Shown piece by piece: positions 1-8,882 of a stretch of 64,000 bases of DNA. Below the pieces are notes generated by a model. The model did not search any database. It worked only from the letters and a program-made list of their open reading frames with translations, and had not been told where the DNA came from. Position numbers and translations under genes: made by a program. Source of the DNA: Sulfitobacter sp. D7 (GTDB taxonomy: Bacteria; Pseudomonadota; Alphaproteobacteria; Rhodobacterales; Rhodobacteraceae); assembly GCF_003611275.1 (NCBI RefSeq), contig NZ_CP020698.1:1-64000 (forward strand), in the 5' to 3' direction. Positions within the stretch are counted from its first letter, which is position 1; each line of letters opens with the position of its first letter.

Positions 1-100
1 CATATCTAGAAAGAGCTTGCACGAATCTGATAGCTCGGGCAATAGTCTCGATAAATAACGCGCGGTCATATAAAAAACGCGCCCACGAATCGAGGCAGAG

Positions 101-1294
101 ATGAGCGAAGCTGAGCAGGACCTAGACATTGCCATCGGGCACTACGCAGAGCTTCTCGCGTCAAACCTTCATGCGCAACGTGCGGCCCGCTTCCCTCCCG
201 ACGCCAAGAAAGTCATGCGCAGCCTGACTAGCGGCGAGGCGGCAGAGTTGCTTGGCGTCGATCATACCTACCTTCGCAAGCTTCATCGAGAAGGAAAGAT
301 CGCTGACGTCGAAACCACTGCGGGCAGCCACCGTCGGTATACACTCGATGATATCTGGGAGATCCGCCACGCCCTAGAGGCAAACGCGAAGAAGCCTGGG
401 ACCTACGTGCCGGGGCGTCGTGCCGGTGACGAGCTTCAGATTGTCTCCGTTGTGAACTTCAAAGGCGGCTCGGGGAAAACGACAACATCAGCTCACCTTG
501 CGCAGCGCTTGGCTCTCAAGGGATATCGTGTCCTTGCGATCGATCTGGACCCCCAAGCATCCTTTTCCGCGCTGCATGGCATCCAACCTGAGCTGGACCT
601 GATGGAGGGTGGAACGCTGTATGACGCAGTTCGCTATGATGAACCGGTCCCGATCTCGGAAGTAATCCGTAAAACCTACATCCGAGGCCTCGACCTTATC
701 CCCGGGAACCTAGAGCTCATGGAATTCGAACATGAGACGCCGGCTGCCATCCAGCGAGGCGGCGCCCGCGCGTTCTTTGCCCGTGTGCGTGATGCGCTCG
801 ATAGTGTTGAAGCAGACTATGACGTCGTCGTCATCGACTGTCCGCCGCAGCTTGGCTTCCTGACCATGTCTGCCTTGTCGGCGTCCTCCGGGGTGCTTGT
901 CACCGTTCACCCACAGATGCTCGATCTCATGTCTATGTCGCAGTTTTTGCGCATGACCGCTGATCTGCTTGGCGTCATCCGGGACGCCGGCGCAAACCTT
1001 CGCTTTGACTGGCTGCGTTTCCTGCCAACTCGCTACAAGGTGGGTGATGCACCGCAAACTGAGGTCATTGCCTTCATCCGGGGTCTTTTCGGCAGGTCCG
1101 TTCTGACCAATCACATGGTCGAATCGACTGCGATTTCGGATGCGGGGCTCACAAAGCAGACGCTCTATGAGGCCGACAAGAAGGAATTCACGCGCCAGAC
1201 TTTCGATCGCGCGATCGATTCCATGAACGGCGTCAACGACGAGATCGCTGCGATCATTCAGAACACGTGGGGACGCAATGGCAAGAAAGCCTAA
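101..1294 (+). CDS. repA: RepA, ParA-type partition ATPase of a repABC replicon
   Basis: This 397-residue protein is the ParA-like ATPase that, with RepB, segregates the plasmid and represses the repABC operon. A MerR-like helix-turn-helix lies at about residues 42-90. The deviant Walker A motif KGGSGKTT is at residues 121-128, and a later hydrophobic strand ending VVVIDCPP is the Walker B region. The length is normal for RepA of repABC plasmids, which have an N-terminal DNA-binding extension. Its stop overlaps the start of repB by 17 bp, which implies translational coupling. Regulation of the family is by RepA/RepB autorepression of the promoter upstream of repA. Identification is secure from motifs and gene order. 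Confidence 0.97.
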   Translation: MSEAEQDLDIAIGHYAELLASNLHAQRAARFPPDAKKVMRSLTSGEAAELLGVDHTYLRKLHREGKIADVETTAGSHRRYTLDDIWEIRHALEANAKKPGTYVPGRRAGDELQIVSVVNFKGGSGKTTTSAHLAQRLALKGYRVLAIDLDPQASFSALHGIQPELDLMEGGTLYDAVRYDEPVPISEVIRKTYIRGLDLIPGNLELMEFEHETPAAIQRGGARAFFARVRDALDSVEADYDVVVIDCPPQLGFLTMSALSASSGVLVTVHPQMLDLMSMSQFLRMTADLLGVIRDAGANLRFDWLRFLPTRYKVGDAPQTEVIAFIRGLFGRSVLTNHMVESTAISDAGLTKQTLYEADKKEFTRQTFDRAIDSMNGVNDEIAAIIQNTWGRNGKKA

Positions 1295-2210
1295 ACTTGG
1301 TCTGCCCTTGCAGACCCTGCGCAACGCGCCCGACGCTCTTGAGGGGCGCAGGCTCCGAGGTGGTGTTTTCGAAATCGACCCCGGTCATATCGAGACTGCA
1401 GGTCGGTTAGATGACCGACTTCAGATCGAGATCGAGGGTCTGAGGGCATCGATTTTCAAGAACGGCCAACGTGTTCCGATTCTAGTGCGCCCACTTGAGA
1501 GTGATCGCTACAGCCTGATCTATGGCCGCCGTCGCCTTGAGGCTTGCAGAGAACTTGGGATCAAGGTCCGCGCAATTGTCACGGAAATGGAGGGTGATCA
1601 GGCGCTTCGCGATCAGTTGCTGGAAAACCAGGAGCGGCGAGATCTGAGCTTTATCGAACGCGCGCTCGTAGCCGCTGCCTTGCTTGATGGGGACCACCTG
1701 GGCGAGTCAGAGCGCACCAACAAGGGCGTTGCCGAGGTTCTCAATCTGACCGAGGCTGGGGTTTCGCAGTTGTTAAGCGTTGTCCGCACCGTAGGAGAAG
1801 ATCTTGTCCTGGCCATCGGTGCGGCACCTGGGATCGGCCGACCCCGATGGGAGGAACTCAAGAAGTGTATTGGGGCTGCAGATGTGGACCACGAGCGACT
1901 CGCAGCCTTGGCCAATGAAACCAAGTCAATCCATTCGGGTGGAATAGATGAGAAGTCCGACCGGGCATTTTTGGCAGTCCTTTCTGCGGCAGGGAAGACC
2001 GAGCACTCCACTTCCTCGATTCGCTCGCGCAGCCAGCCTGAAACGGTCATTCCAGGGGTCGGTGCTGCAACCGTCACGACCGGACGCCGTGGCAAGCAAC
2101 TCAAGCTCGAGTTGAAGTCCGAGGATACTGAATTTGTCAGCTGGCTTGAGGGCAACGCCCCGCAGCTGCTTACCGAGCTTCATGAGCGCTGGAAGCGCTC
2201 AGAAGACTGA
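1278..2210 (+). CDS. repB: RepB, ParB-type centromere-binding protein
   Basis: This 310-residue protein is the ParB/Spo0J-like partner of RepA and is expected to bind parS palindromes. The ParB N-terminal domain is visible at about residues 40-130, with the conserved YGRRRLEA segment and the ENQERRDLS box followed by FIERA. A helix-turn-helix follows (NKGVAEVLNLTEAGVSQLL). It begins inside the end of repA and is followed by the antisense RNA region and repC, the standard repABC order. Length fits the family. Candidate target sites are the two palindromes near 3634-3696. Confidence 0.96.
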   Translation: MARKPKLGLPLQTLRNAPDALEGRRLRGGVFEIDPGHIETAGRLDDRLQIEIEGLRASIFKNGQRVPILVRPLESDRYSLIYGRRRLEACRELGIKVRAIVTEMEGDQALRDQLLENQERRDLSFIERALVAAALLDGDHLGESERTNKGVAEVLNLTEAGVSQLLSVVRTVGEDLVLAIGAAPGIGRPRWEELKKCIGAADVDHERLAALANETKSIHSGGIDEKSDRAFLAVLSAAGKTEHSTSSIRSRSQPETVIPGVGAATVTTGRRGKQLKLELKSEDTEFVSWLEGNAPQLLTELHERWKRSED

Positions 2211-2253
2211 GGAAGAGCAACCAACAAAAAGGAGGCACGATACAGGCAAGAAT

Positions 2254-2338
2254 GAAAAAGGCCCCGAGAAGCTAGCTTCACGAGACCTTAATTAGGTTTC
2301 GAACGGGACCAGCCCGCTACAAAACTTCAGTTTTCGCA
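2254..2338 (-). ncRNA. Counter-transcribed RNA (ctRNA) controlling repC
   Basis: repABC plasmids encode a small antisense RNA between repB and repC that limits RepC synthesis and acts as an incompatibility factor. Here the minus strand has a good promoter (TTGCGG, 17-bp spacer, TACATT) at 2373-2345, a predicted start near 2338, and a GC-rich stem followed by five T residues ending near 2254. A further inverted pair, AGCGGG/CCCGTT, lies in the body at about 2304-2322. The predicted length is about 85 nt, a little longer than some described ctRNAs. The exact 5' end is inferred from the promoter only. Confidence 0.8.
2255..2287 (-). terminator. Intrinsic terminator of the ctRNA
   Basis: On the minus strand a 13-bp stem with G-U pairs and one mismatch is built around the perfect palindrome GAAGCTAGCTTC and is followed by TTTTT. 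In repABC plasmids this hairpin also forms in the sense mRNA when the ctRNA binds, and shuts down repC; that dual role is inferred here. Confidence 0.8.
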
Positions 2339-2344
2339 CCTCTG

Positions 2345-2373
2345 AATGTAGCGATCTGGCCCCTCTCCCGCAA
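2345..2373 (-). promoter_or_regulatory. Promoter of the ctRNA
   Basis: Reading the minus strand, the -35 box is TTGCGG (2373-2368), the spacer is 17 bp, and the -10 box is TACATT (2350-2345). This is a near-consensus sigma-70 promoter facing the terminator described for the ctRNA. Confidence 0.65.
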
Positions 2374-2423
2374 GCGCAAAGCGATTCGCGGGCCACTCAA
2401 ATTTTGCCTTCGTGAATATTTTC

Positions 2424-3638
2424 ATGGAGTACACACCAATTTCGCCGTTTATGCGGCCGATATCGCACGCCCATCTGCGCGTGATCGAGCGGCCCGAGGC
2501 ATCTGTTCCAGGCAAGCCCGTCAACAAGTGGGAGCTCCTCCGCGAGTTGTCCAAGGCGCAGGCAGCCTTTGGGGTTTCCGAGCGCGATCTGACCGTTCTT
2601 CAGGGACTTCTCAGCTTCTTTCCGGGCGATGCGCTTGGCGGGAACACCGAAATGGTCGTCTTCCCATCCAACAAGGCGATCTGCGAGCGGCTGAACGGCA
2701 TGCCTTGCTCGACGATGCGCCGTCACCTCGCCCGGTTGGTAGACGCAGGCTTGCTCATGCGGCGCGATAGCCCCAACGGGAAGCGGTATGTGCGCAAGCG
2801 TGGCGAAGATCGCGTGGCCTTCGGCTTTGATCTCTCCCCGCTCTATTGCCGGGCAGAGGAGATTGCACGGGCCGCAGAGGCTGTGCGTGAGGCTGAGGAC
2901 CGTGTGCGGCGACTGAGGGAGGTGGTGAGCCTCATGCGTCGCGACCTGGCCGCTCTGGCGGAGTTCGGCGAGGAGATCCAGCCCGGGCTTGGCCTATGGG
3001 ACCAGCTCAGCGATACGGCCTCCCTCACAGCCCGCGCTCTTCGCCGCAAGCTTTCGCTTGAGGATCTGTCGGCATTCCGGACTGAACTGGAGACCCTCCT
3101 TGACCAGGCGCGTAATGTCATAGACGGCCCTGAAACAGAAGAAATGAACACCAATGATGCCCAATTTGAGCGTCACCATCATAATTCAAATAAAGAATCT
3201 ATAGATCTTGAACCTGCCTTAGAAAAAGGCGGGGCGGCGGCGAGTGGCGCGCCTGATATTGATACGGATGAGCCTGTGGCTGACGTTGAAGAGCCTGACA
3301 CGAGGCGGGTACCGAAAATCCCACTCCACCTGGTGATCGCTGGCTGTCCCTCGCTCAAGACTTTCTATCAGGGCGACGTTCGACACTGGCACCAGCTTTT
3401 CGACGCGGCTTGTCATGTACGGCCGGCCATGGGGATCAGTGTTTCCGCTTGGGAAGAAGCGCAGCGCTGCATGGGACCAGAGCAAGCCTCGATCGTCGTC
3501 GTGGCCATGCTGGAACGTTTTTCCGACATCAGATCACCGGGTGGATACTTGCGGGCGCTGACGTCCAAGGCCGCGGCGGGCGAATTCTCTTGCGGTCCGA
3601 TGGTCATGGCTTTGATCGGACGGCGAAGTGCGGCTTAA
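2424..3638 (+). CDS. repC: RepC, replication initiator
   Basis: RepC is the essential initiator of repABC replicons and normally acts at an origin inside its own gene. The chosen start gives the typical opening MEYTPISPF; an in-frame GTG at 2412 would add four residues. The N-terminal half carries the winged-helix replication domain (CSTMRRHLARLVDAGLL and the following KRYVRKRG). A variable AT-rich linker follows at about residues 235-290, then the conserved C-terminal domain ending around SPGGYLRALTSKAA. At 404 residues it has the usual family length. Its stop codon sits inside a 16-bp palindrome that is a candidate parS site. Confidence 0.96.
   Translation: MEYTPISPFMRPISHAHLRVIERPEASVPGKPVNKWELLRELSKAQAAFGVSERDLTVLQGLLSFFPGDALGGNTEMVVFPSNKAICERLNGMPCSTMRRHLARLVDAGLLMRRDSPNGKRYVRKRGEDRVAFGFDLSPLYCRAEEIARAAEAVREAEDRVRRLREVVSLMRRDLAALAEFGEEIQPGLGLWDQLSDTASLTARALRRKLSLEDLSAFRTELETLLDQARNVIDGPETEEMNTNDAQFERHHHNSNKESIDLEPALEKGGAAASGAPDIDTDEPVADVEEPDTRRVPKIPLHLVIAGCPSLKTFYQGDVRHWHQLFDAACHVRPAMGISVSAWEEAQRCMGPEQASIVVVAMLERFSDIRSPGGYLRALTSKAAAGEFSCGPMVMALIGRRSAA
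3140..3230 (+). other. AT-rich segment in repC, candidate oriV
   Basis: Within an otherwise GC-rich repC there is a sharp AT-rich stretch (CATAATTCAAATAAAGAATC and neighbours). In studied repABC plasmids the replication origin lies in such an AT-rich segment of the repC coding sequence. The assignment is from family knowledge plus base composition; no DnaA boxes were verified. Confidence 0.5.
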
Positions 3639-3649
3639 CAGCTGTTAAG
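3634..3649. promoter_or_regulatory. Candidate parS palindrome 1
   Basis: CTTAACAGCTGTTAAG is a perfect 16-bp palindrome that includes the repC stop codon. Size and the CAGCTG core resemble repABC parS sites, which are 16-bp palindromes bound by RepB. Confidence 0.65.
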
Positions 3650-3680
3650 TTTCGACGTCGTCGGTGCTCAGTTGGCCAGA

Positions 3681-3696
3681 CTTAACAGCTGTTAAG
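3681..3696. promoter_or_regulatory. Candidate parS palindrome 2
   Basis: This is an identical second copy of CTTAACAGCTGTTAAG, extended here to a 20-bp perfect palindrome by flanking GA/TC. The two copies are 47 bp apart centre to centre, just under five helical turns. Paired sites downstream of repC fit a centromere. Confidence 0.65.
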
Positions 3697-3721
3697 TCGC
3701 CTCTTGGCAACCATCCGATTA

Positions 3722-3807
3722 TCGAGAGGCAAAGGAGTGTTGGTTTGAGGGTGACGGGAAGTGAGATCGGGAGAGCGGCTTCCGGTGCCTGTCGTGGAGA
3801 AGATCTG
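3722..3807 (+). promoter_or_regulatory. Leader of the ParB-like gene, shared with another backbone gene
   Basis: The stretch from AAAGGAGTGTTGGTTT to the start codon closely resembles the leader before the DUF932 remnant at 13534-13608. Shared elements include GTGTTGGTT, GACGGG, GGGAGAG and GGCTTCC followed by GCCT. The repeated leader may hold a promoter or a translation control element; its role is unknown. Confidence 0.45.
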
Positions 3808-5991
3808 ATGACGAAAACTGTCCAGAAAATCACCCTGTCCCCGTCCCGGGATATCCCTTTCGACAAGCTGGTGCTGAGCCAGTCCAACGTGCGGCGTATC
3901 AAGGCTGGCGTGTCCGTTGAGGAACTGGCCGAAGACATCGCACGCCGCGGCCTCTTGCAAAGCCTGAGCGTGCGGCCCGTGTTGGACGATGATGGGACCG
4001 AGACCGGCAAGTTCGAGATCCCCGCCGGAGGCCGTCGGTTCCAAGCATTGGCATTGCTGGTGAAGCAAAAGCGGTTGGCGAAGACCACGCCCATTCCCTG
4101 CATCGTGCGGGATGCGGGGTCCGCGATTCTGGTCGAGGACGATTCCCTTGCAGAAAACATGCAGCGCGTCGCCCTGCACCCGCTCGACCAGTTCCGCGCG
4201 TTTGTGTCACTGCGTGACAAGGGTCAGAGCGATGCAGAGATTGCTGCCGCCTTCTTCGTGACGCCGCAGATCGTGAAGCAGCGCCTCAAACTCGCTTCCG
4301 TCGCCCCTGCCCTGCTTGAGATCTATGCCGAGGATGGCATGACGCTGGAGCAGCTCATGGCCTTCACCGTGAACCCCGATCACGCGCGCCAGGTTCAGGT
4401 CTGGGATGTGATCCATTCATCCTGGAACAAGGAGCCATTCCAAATCCGGCGCATGCTGACCGAGACCTCGGTCCGGGCGTCAGACCGGCGTGCGGTCTTT
4501 GTGGGTATTGAGGCCTATGAAGCGGCTGGTGGCACGATGCTGCATGACCTCTTTCAGGGCGATGACGGTGGCTGGCTCGAGGATCCTGCCCTGCTCGATC
4601 GGCTGGTGACGGAAAAACTCCAGGCCGAGGCTGAGACAGTCGCGGTTGAGGGCTGGAAATGGATCGAGGTCGCGCTTGACCTGCCCTACGGCTACAGCCA
4701 CGGCCTGCGGTCTCTGTCCGGTGATCCGGCGCCAATGACGGATGACGAAGGAGCGGCCCATGCCAAACTGCTCGCCGAGTATCGGGCGCTGGAAGAGGAA
4801 TACGCGGGACAGGATGAAATCCCCGATGAAATCGACACGCGGCTTGGCCTGCTGGAAGCAGAGATGGAAAAGATCGAGACCCGGCCGTTGATCTTCCACG
4901 CGGAGGAGATCGGGCGGGCAGGGGCGTTCGTCACGCTCGACCGCTACGGCGCGCTGGCAGTCTATCGCGGCTATGTGCGTCCAGAGGATGAGCCCGTTGA
5001 GGAGACCGCGGTCCAGGATGGTACTGATCCTGCGGTGGCGGGGCAGGGGGCTGATCGTGATCTCACCGATGGCCATGGCAGTGCCGCTCATGGCGGAACC
5101 GTCATCATGTCGGGTGGCCAGCCGATCGGAGCTGACTTGCCGGAGGATGAGGACGACGGGGCGTTGAAGCCGCTGCCCGAGCGGTTGGTGATGGAGTTGA
5201 CGGCCCACCGGACGCTGGCGCTGCGTGAAGCGATCGGGCGCTCGCCCGATGTCGCGCTGACGCTGCTGCTTCTGAAGCTGGTGACGGACACCTTCCGCAC
5301 CTCCTCAGCTTCGGGAAGCTGTCTCGAAGCCTCAGTGCGTCACGTCTACATGTCGGCGCAGGCGCCCGATCTGAAGGACAGCGTGGTGGCAAAGCTGGTC
5401 GACGAGCGTCACGCGGAATGGGAAGCCGATCTGCCGCTTGGCGATGATGCGGCACTCTGGGACTATCTGACGGTCCTCGACCAGGGCAGCCGTCTGGCTT
5501 TGCTGGCGCATTGCCTCAGCTTCGGCGTCAACGCGCTGCATGAGAAGGTGAACCCTTACGGGGCAGGCATCTCCGCAGGAGGTCTGACCCGGCGGATGGC
5601 GCATGCCGATCTCGTGGCGCGCGCCACAGGTCTCGATATGGTCGAGGCGGGATGGGAGCCGACGGTCGACACCTATCTCAACCGCGTGCCCAAGGCCCGC
5701 ATCCTCGAGGCCGTGCGGGAGGCGAAAGGGGAGGTGACTACCCAACTCCTCGATCACCTGAAGAAAGGCGAGATGGCCAGTGAGGCCGAGCGCTTGCTGA
5801 AGGGCAGCGGTTGGTTGCCCGAGGTCCTGCGCCGGAACGATCTCGTGGCGCTGGACGGTGAGGACTGTGCCGAAGGGCAAGGGGCGGATGTCGATGCCGA
5901 AGTGGCCGACAGCGTCAGTGAGGCTGACCTTCCCGCGTTCCTGACGGATGACCTGCCTGCTCAAGGCGCGTCGATGCTGGCCGCGGAATAA
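3808..5991 (+). CDS. Large ParB/RepB/Spo0J-like plasmid protein
   Basis: The ATG at 3808 gives 727 residues; the upstream open frame from 3664 overlaps the second palindrome and the leader and is probably untranslated. The N-terminal 120 residues form a ParB-type domain (SQSNVRRI, EELAEDIARRGLLQSLSVRP, PAGGRRFQAL, EDDSLAENMQRVALHPLDQF), then a helix-turn-helix (AEIAAAFFVTPQIVKQRLKL). The remaining 500 residues are a conserved-looking plasmid region with acidic linkers. This architecture is common on alphaproteobacterial conjugative plasmids and resembles ParB-like proteins of leading regions. It is not the cognate partition protein, because RepB is already present. Its molecular role is unknown. 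Confidence 0.85.
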   Translation: MTKTVQKITLSPSRDIPFDKLVLSQSNVRRIKAGVSVEELAEDIARRGLLQSLSVRPVLDDDGTETGKFEIPAGGRRFQALALLVKQKRLAKTTPIPCIVRDAGSAILVEDDSLAENMQRVALHPLDQFRAFVSLRDKGQSDAEIAAAFFVTPQIVKQRLKLASVAPALLEIYAEDGMTLEQLMAFTVNPDHARQVQVWDVIHSSWNKEPFQIRRMLTETSVRASDRRAVFVGIEAYEAAGGTMLHDLFQGDDGGWLEDPALLDRLVTEKLQAEAETVAVEGWKWIEVALDLPYGYSHGLRSLSGDPAPMTDDEGAAHAKLLAEYRALEEEYAGQDEIPDEIDTRLGLLEAEMEKIETRPLIFHAEEIGRAGAFVTLDRYGALAVYRGYVRPEDEPVEETAVQDGTDPAVAGQGADRDLTDGHGSAAHGGTVIMSGGQPIGADLPEDEDDGALKPLPERLVMELTAHRTLALREAIGRSPDVALTLLLLKLVTDTFRTSSASGSCLEASVRHVYMSAQAPDLKDSVVAKLVDERHAEWEADLPLGDDAALWDYLTVLDQGSRLALLAHCLSFGVNALHEKVNPYGAGISAGGLTRRMAHADLVARATGLDMVEAGWEPTVDTYLNRVPKARILEAVREAKGEVTTQLLDHLKKGEMASEAERLLKGSGWLPEVLRRNDLVALDGEDCAEGQGADVDAEVADSVSEADLPAFLTDDLPAQGASMLAAE

Positions 5992-6090
5992 CGTGATCCA
6001 GCGGGGGGCGGAGATTCCGCCCCCAATCACACTATAGTGTAACAATATCAATAAGATGAGTGCGATTACTCGCATTCGGAATGAGGAATC

Positions 6091-6564
6091 ATGTCTGCAC
6101 CAACCATCATCGACACCGCGCCCCTCGGGGCGCTCATTCGCTACACTGACGGCAGTCCCAAGCCGCCAGCACGCTTCACAAAGAAGCTGGCGGCCTGGGA
6201 GCGTTCGAACGGTGTCGGCCGCCTTGTGAAAAAGGAGCCACCCCGGCCTTACGCGACCTGGACTGCTCCCGCGTCGTTCACGCTGCATGAGGGTAACCTC
6301 TCCTCGGACGGGGTGATCCTCGTCACCATCATGCGCAGCCATTCCGCTGACAGCGCCCTCGTCTTCGAGGTGGCCGAGGAGCCGAAGCCCGGGCAGGTGC
6401 GCGTGCTCCTCGACTTCGGCGGCAACACCGAGCTGCTGCATCTGGCGGAATCCATCACCGCGGCCGAGCTTTGGATCGCCAAGGAAGGATACCGCAACGC
6501 GCGACTTGAAATCGTCAGCGATGAAAATAGCGAAAGGGCAGGGGGCGCGGACCTAGCCGCCTGA
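6091..6564 (+). CDS. Conserved-looking hypothetical plasmid protein
   Basis: The 157-residue product starts at an ATG preceded by the purine-rich ATGAGGAATC. I do not recognise a domain. It is rich in short strands, lacks membrane segments or a signal peptide, and ends with a polar alanine-rich tail. It follows the ParB-like gene in the same direction after 99 bp and is likely part of the plasmid backbone. GC-rich codon use matches its neighbours, so it is probably a real gene. Confidence 0.7.
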   Translation: MSAPTIIDTAPLGALIRYTDGSPKPPARFTKKLAAWERSNGVGRLVKKEPPRPYATWTAPASFTLHEGNLSSDGVILVTIMRSHSADSALVFEVAEEPKPGQVRVLLDFGGNTELLHLAESITAAELWIAKEGYRNARLEIVSDENSERAGGADLAA

Positions 6565-6951
6565 GCCCAACTGAAACCGAGCGGCCCGCCCAAGCGCGGG
6601 CCTCTCAACCATCACAACCTTGTCCTTTGAGTTCGCGGGGCACCAAAGGATCCATCCCCACGGAAGGACGTCTTCAACCAAGAGCGTGGCCGGGAGGCTG
6701 GCGGCGTTAGAACATCAGCGGGACAATCGGCTCCTGACGTTGGGGGACCATCCCCCGCTCGCCATTCCCTTCCTTGCCCCGAATTCTGTCTTCGAGATCA
6801 ACCCGCGAGGGGTCGGACTACGGGCAAGCCCGTGCCGCCGGATGGATTCGGACGAGCCGAACGCACCCGGTGATGTCAGCCAGTCTTCGGGCCTGCGGGG
6901 TCCTGTCGCGCGAGGGATGGTCCCCCGCCTCCAAAGACGGGAGCCAAACAG
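6565..6951. other. Intergenic region without convincing gene
   Basis: The segment starts with a GC-rich inverted pair (GGCCCGCCC / GCGCGGGCC) just after the 6091 gene, a possible terminator without a clear T-run. The rest has short frames on both strands but nothing recognisable. It leads into a small open frame with a fair ribosome-binding site. Confidence 0.4.
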
Positions 6952-7116
6952 ATGTCCCGCAAAGACGCACACGCCTTCGCCGCCTCCCTCGCCGCCACGC
7001 TCATGGTTTCGATCGTCGTCTTCCAAGTTGGGGATGGAACCTTCGGCGCCGTCCCTGCCGATGAAATCGACGGCGACGAAGTTCAGGTACTGGTTGAGGT
7101 TGACCCGTGGGCTTAG
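6952..7116 (+). CDS. Small membrane-anchored hypothetical protein (54 aa)
   Basis: An ATG preceded by GACGGGAG opens a 54-codon frame. The product begins MSRKDAHAFAASLAATLM, a basic start followed by a hydrophobic stretch to about residue 25, then an acidic tail. It could be a small inner-membrane or exported protein. Its stop codon falls inside the left inverted repeat of the adjacent IS1380 element, so the C terminus may have been altered by the insertion. No family is recognised. Confidence 0.4.
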   Translation: MSRKDAHAFAASLAATLMVSIVVFQVGDGTFGAVPADEIDGDEVQVLVEVDPWA

Positions 7117-8743
7117 CCGCAATAATTCATGAAGCTGCAGCTTTCTGCTTGGGTAGTTGGTTTTCCGGGCCTGGGGGTTCTCGCGCGCATCCGATGTCGG
7201 CGTCCGGTTGACAGTCCGGCCGGCGACTTGGTCTTGGGTCATATGGATTGATGTTTCGGGGTTGTCGGGGCGCGCGTGCGTCAGGCTGGCCCTGGCGGGG
7301 CGAGGGCATCGAAGAGCAGGCGCAGGAGGCCTTGCTGTGGGCAGGATGCTGGCAGCGTCACGATGATCCGGGTCTTCTTCTCGACGATGGTGGCGGCCAG
7401 CTTGGCGAGATACAGGCGCAGCGTGTCGAACTGGGCACGGCGCCACGGAGATTTCTTTGGACAGGCGGCGCGCAATTTCCACCAGATCCAGTAGGCGGCA
7501 CCGTGCAACATCAGACGCATCTGGTTGGCGGTCGCCTTCGAGCACGAGGTCCGGTCCGAGGCGAGATGGGTTTTCCACGCCTTGATGTGGTTCTCGGGCT
7601 GACCGCGGGCGGAGTAGAGCTTCTCGTAGAGGTGCTTGCCGCGCCCGCCCTCGAGATTGGTGACGATGTAGCGGGTGTCGCGCCCATTGGGGCTGACCTC
7701 GACCCGGGCGATGACGCGGCGCGTTTTCGACCAGGACCGGGCCGCATAGAAGAATGTCTTGAACCGGCGCAGCTTCTGGCCGGGCTTGCGGGCATAGCGC
7801 GCGGCCGTCGAGGTCTCGAGGGGCAGGATGTGCTCCGCCAGACGGCTGTTTTTGGGCAGGCCGAAGACATAGCGCAGCCCGAGCCTGTCACACAGGTCCA
7901 AAACCTGGGGGGTTGCGTAGTGGCCATCAGCGCGCAGCAGGATCTCGGTCTTGGGCCAATGCCTGCGGATCTGCCGGATCAATCGGCGAATGTGGGCTGC
8001 GCTTTCAGCCCCCTTGGGCCTGCGCGCCGGGCGTAGCAAAGCTCCGACGAGCCGCCCGTCGCCGTCAAAGACAACGATGGGCTGGAAGCCGTATTCGTCG
8101 TAGTAGGCATTGAACAGACGCAGCTGCTGATGGCCATGCACCGCGTCGAACGTGTCGTCGATGTCGAGGATGATCTGACCGGGCGGCTGCGCAAAGGACT
8201 GGCAGTAAACCCGGACCATCTCCCGACCCATCCGGATCAGCGCGCGCATATCGGCCAGGTTCTCCATCCGCGAGATCGTGGGTTGGGAACACAGCGCCGC
8301 CCCGGTCTCGGGGCCGCGCTCCAGGGCCAGCTTGAAGCCGGGATCGTGCCGCAAAGTGGCGGCATCGTTTCCGTCCTCATATCCTGCGGCAATCATCATG
8401 ATCCGGAAGCGCATGATCTCGGCCAGGTTGTGTTGAACCTTGGCCGGATCACGCGGATCAACCATGCACGAAGCAAGACGCTGTGCCAGACCTGCTTGAC
8501 GCTCGATCTCGCGCAGCAGGGTCAGCCCGGCATCAGAACTCATGTCCGCGCCATCAAAACCAAGCAGGATTGGCTTGCCATTCACAGGTGACAAACGGGG
8601 GTGAGAGCGTGTAGATTTGTCCATGGTGAGAAGTGGCTCCTCGAAATCCAGGATTTTGGCTTCAACACTCAAAATCTACACGATCTCAAAACCTTACACC
8701 ACTCTCACCGCCTCTTCATGAATTTTCCGGGTTAGGCCCACGG
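7105..8743 (-). mobile_element. IS1380-family insertion sequence
   Basis: The boundaries are set by imperfect 30-bp inverted repeats. The left end reads CCGTGGGCTTAGCC...AATTCATGAAG, and the right end, read on the other strand, reads CCGTGGGCCTAACC...AATTCATGAAG. The true tips may be a few bases further in, since the family often begins with CC. I see no clear target duplication. It contains one transposase gene on the minus strand. The element separates a small backbone gene from the Fic gene. Confidence 0.8.
7281..8625 (-). CDS. IS1380-family transposase
   Basis: The 447-residue product is a DDE transposase. Recognisable segments are LGFDGADMSSDAGLTLLREI near the N terminus, IILDIDDTFDAVHGHQQLR with the first catalytic aspartate, LLRADGHYATPQV with the second, and YSARGQPENHIKAWK holding the glutamate. 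The ATG at 8625 is preferred over a TTG at 8672. The frame appears intact, so the element may still be active. Confidence 0.92.
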
Positions 8744-8882
8744 TTTCCGCCAAGGTTCAGGTTCGGCGCAAGGGCGCCGACCTGAGTTCTACGCCTGCCA
8801 GTCGCCGCAGCTGAACGAGACAGAGTGCCGATGCAGGCCGGCAGATCGTCACCTTCCTCGAATTGTCAGGCTAGTCAGAGCC

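Noticed and set aside
5332..6441. 369-codon minus-strand open frame overlapping the ParB-like gene end
   Set aside because: It is antisense to the ParB-like gene and the 6091 gene and shows no family signature.
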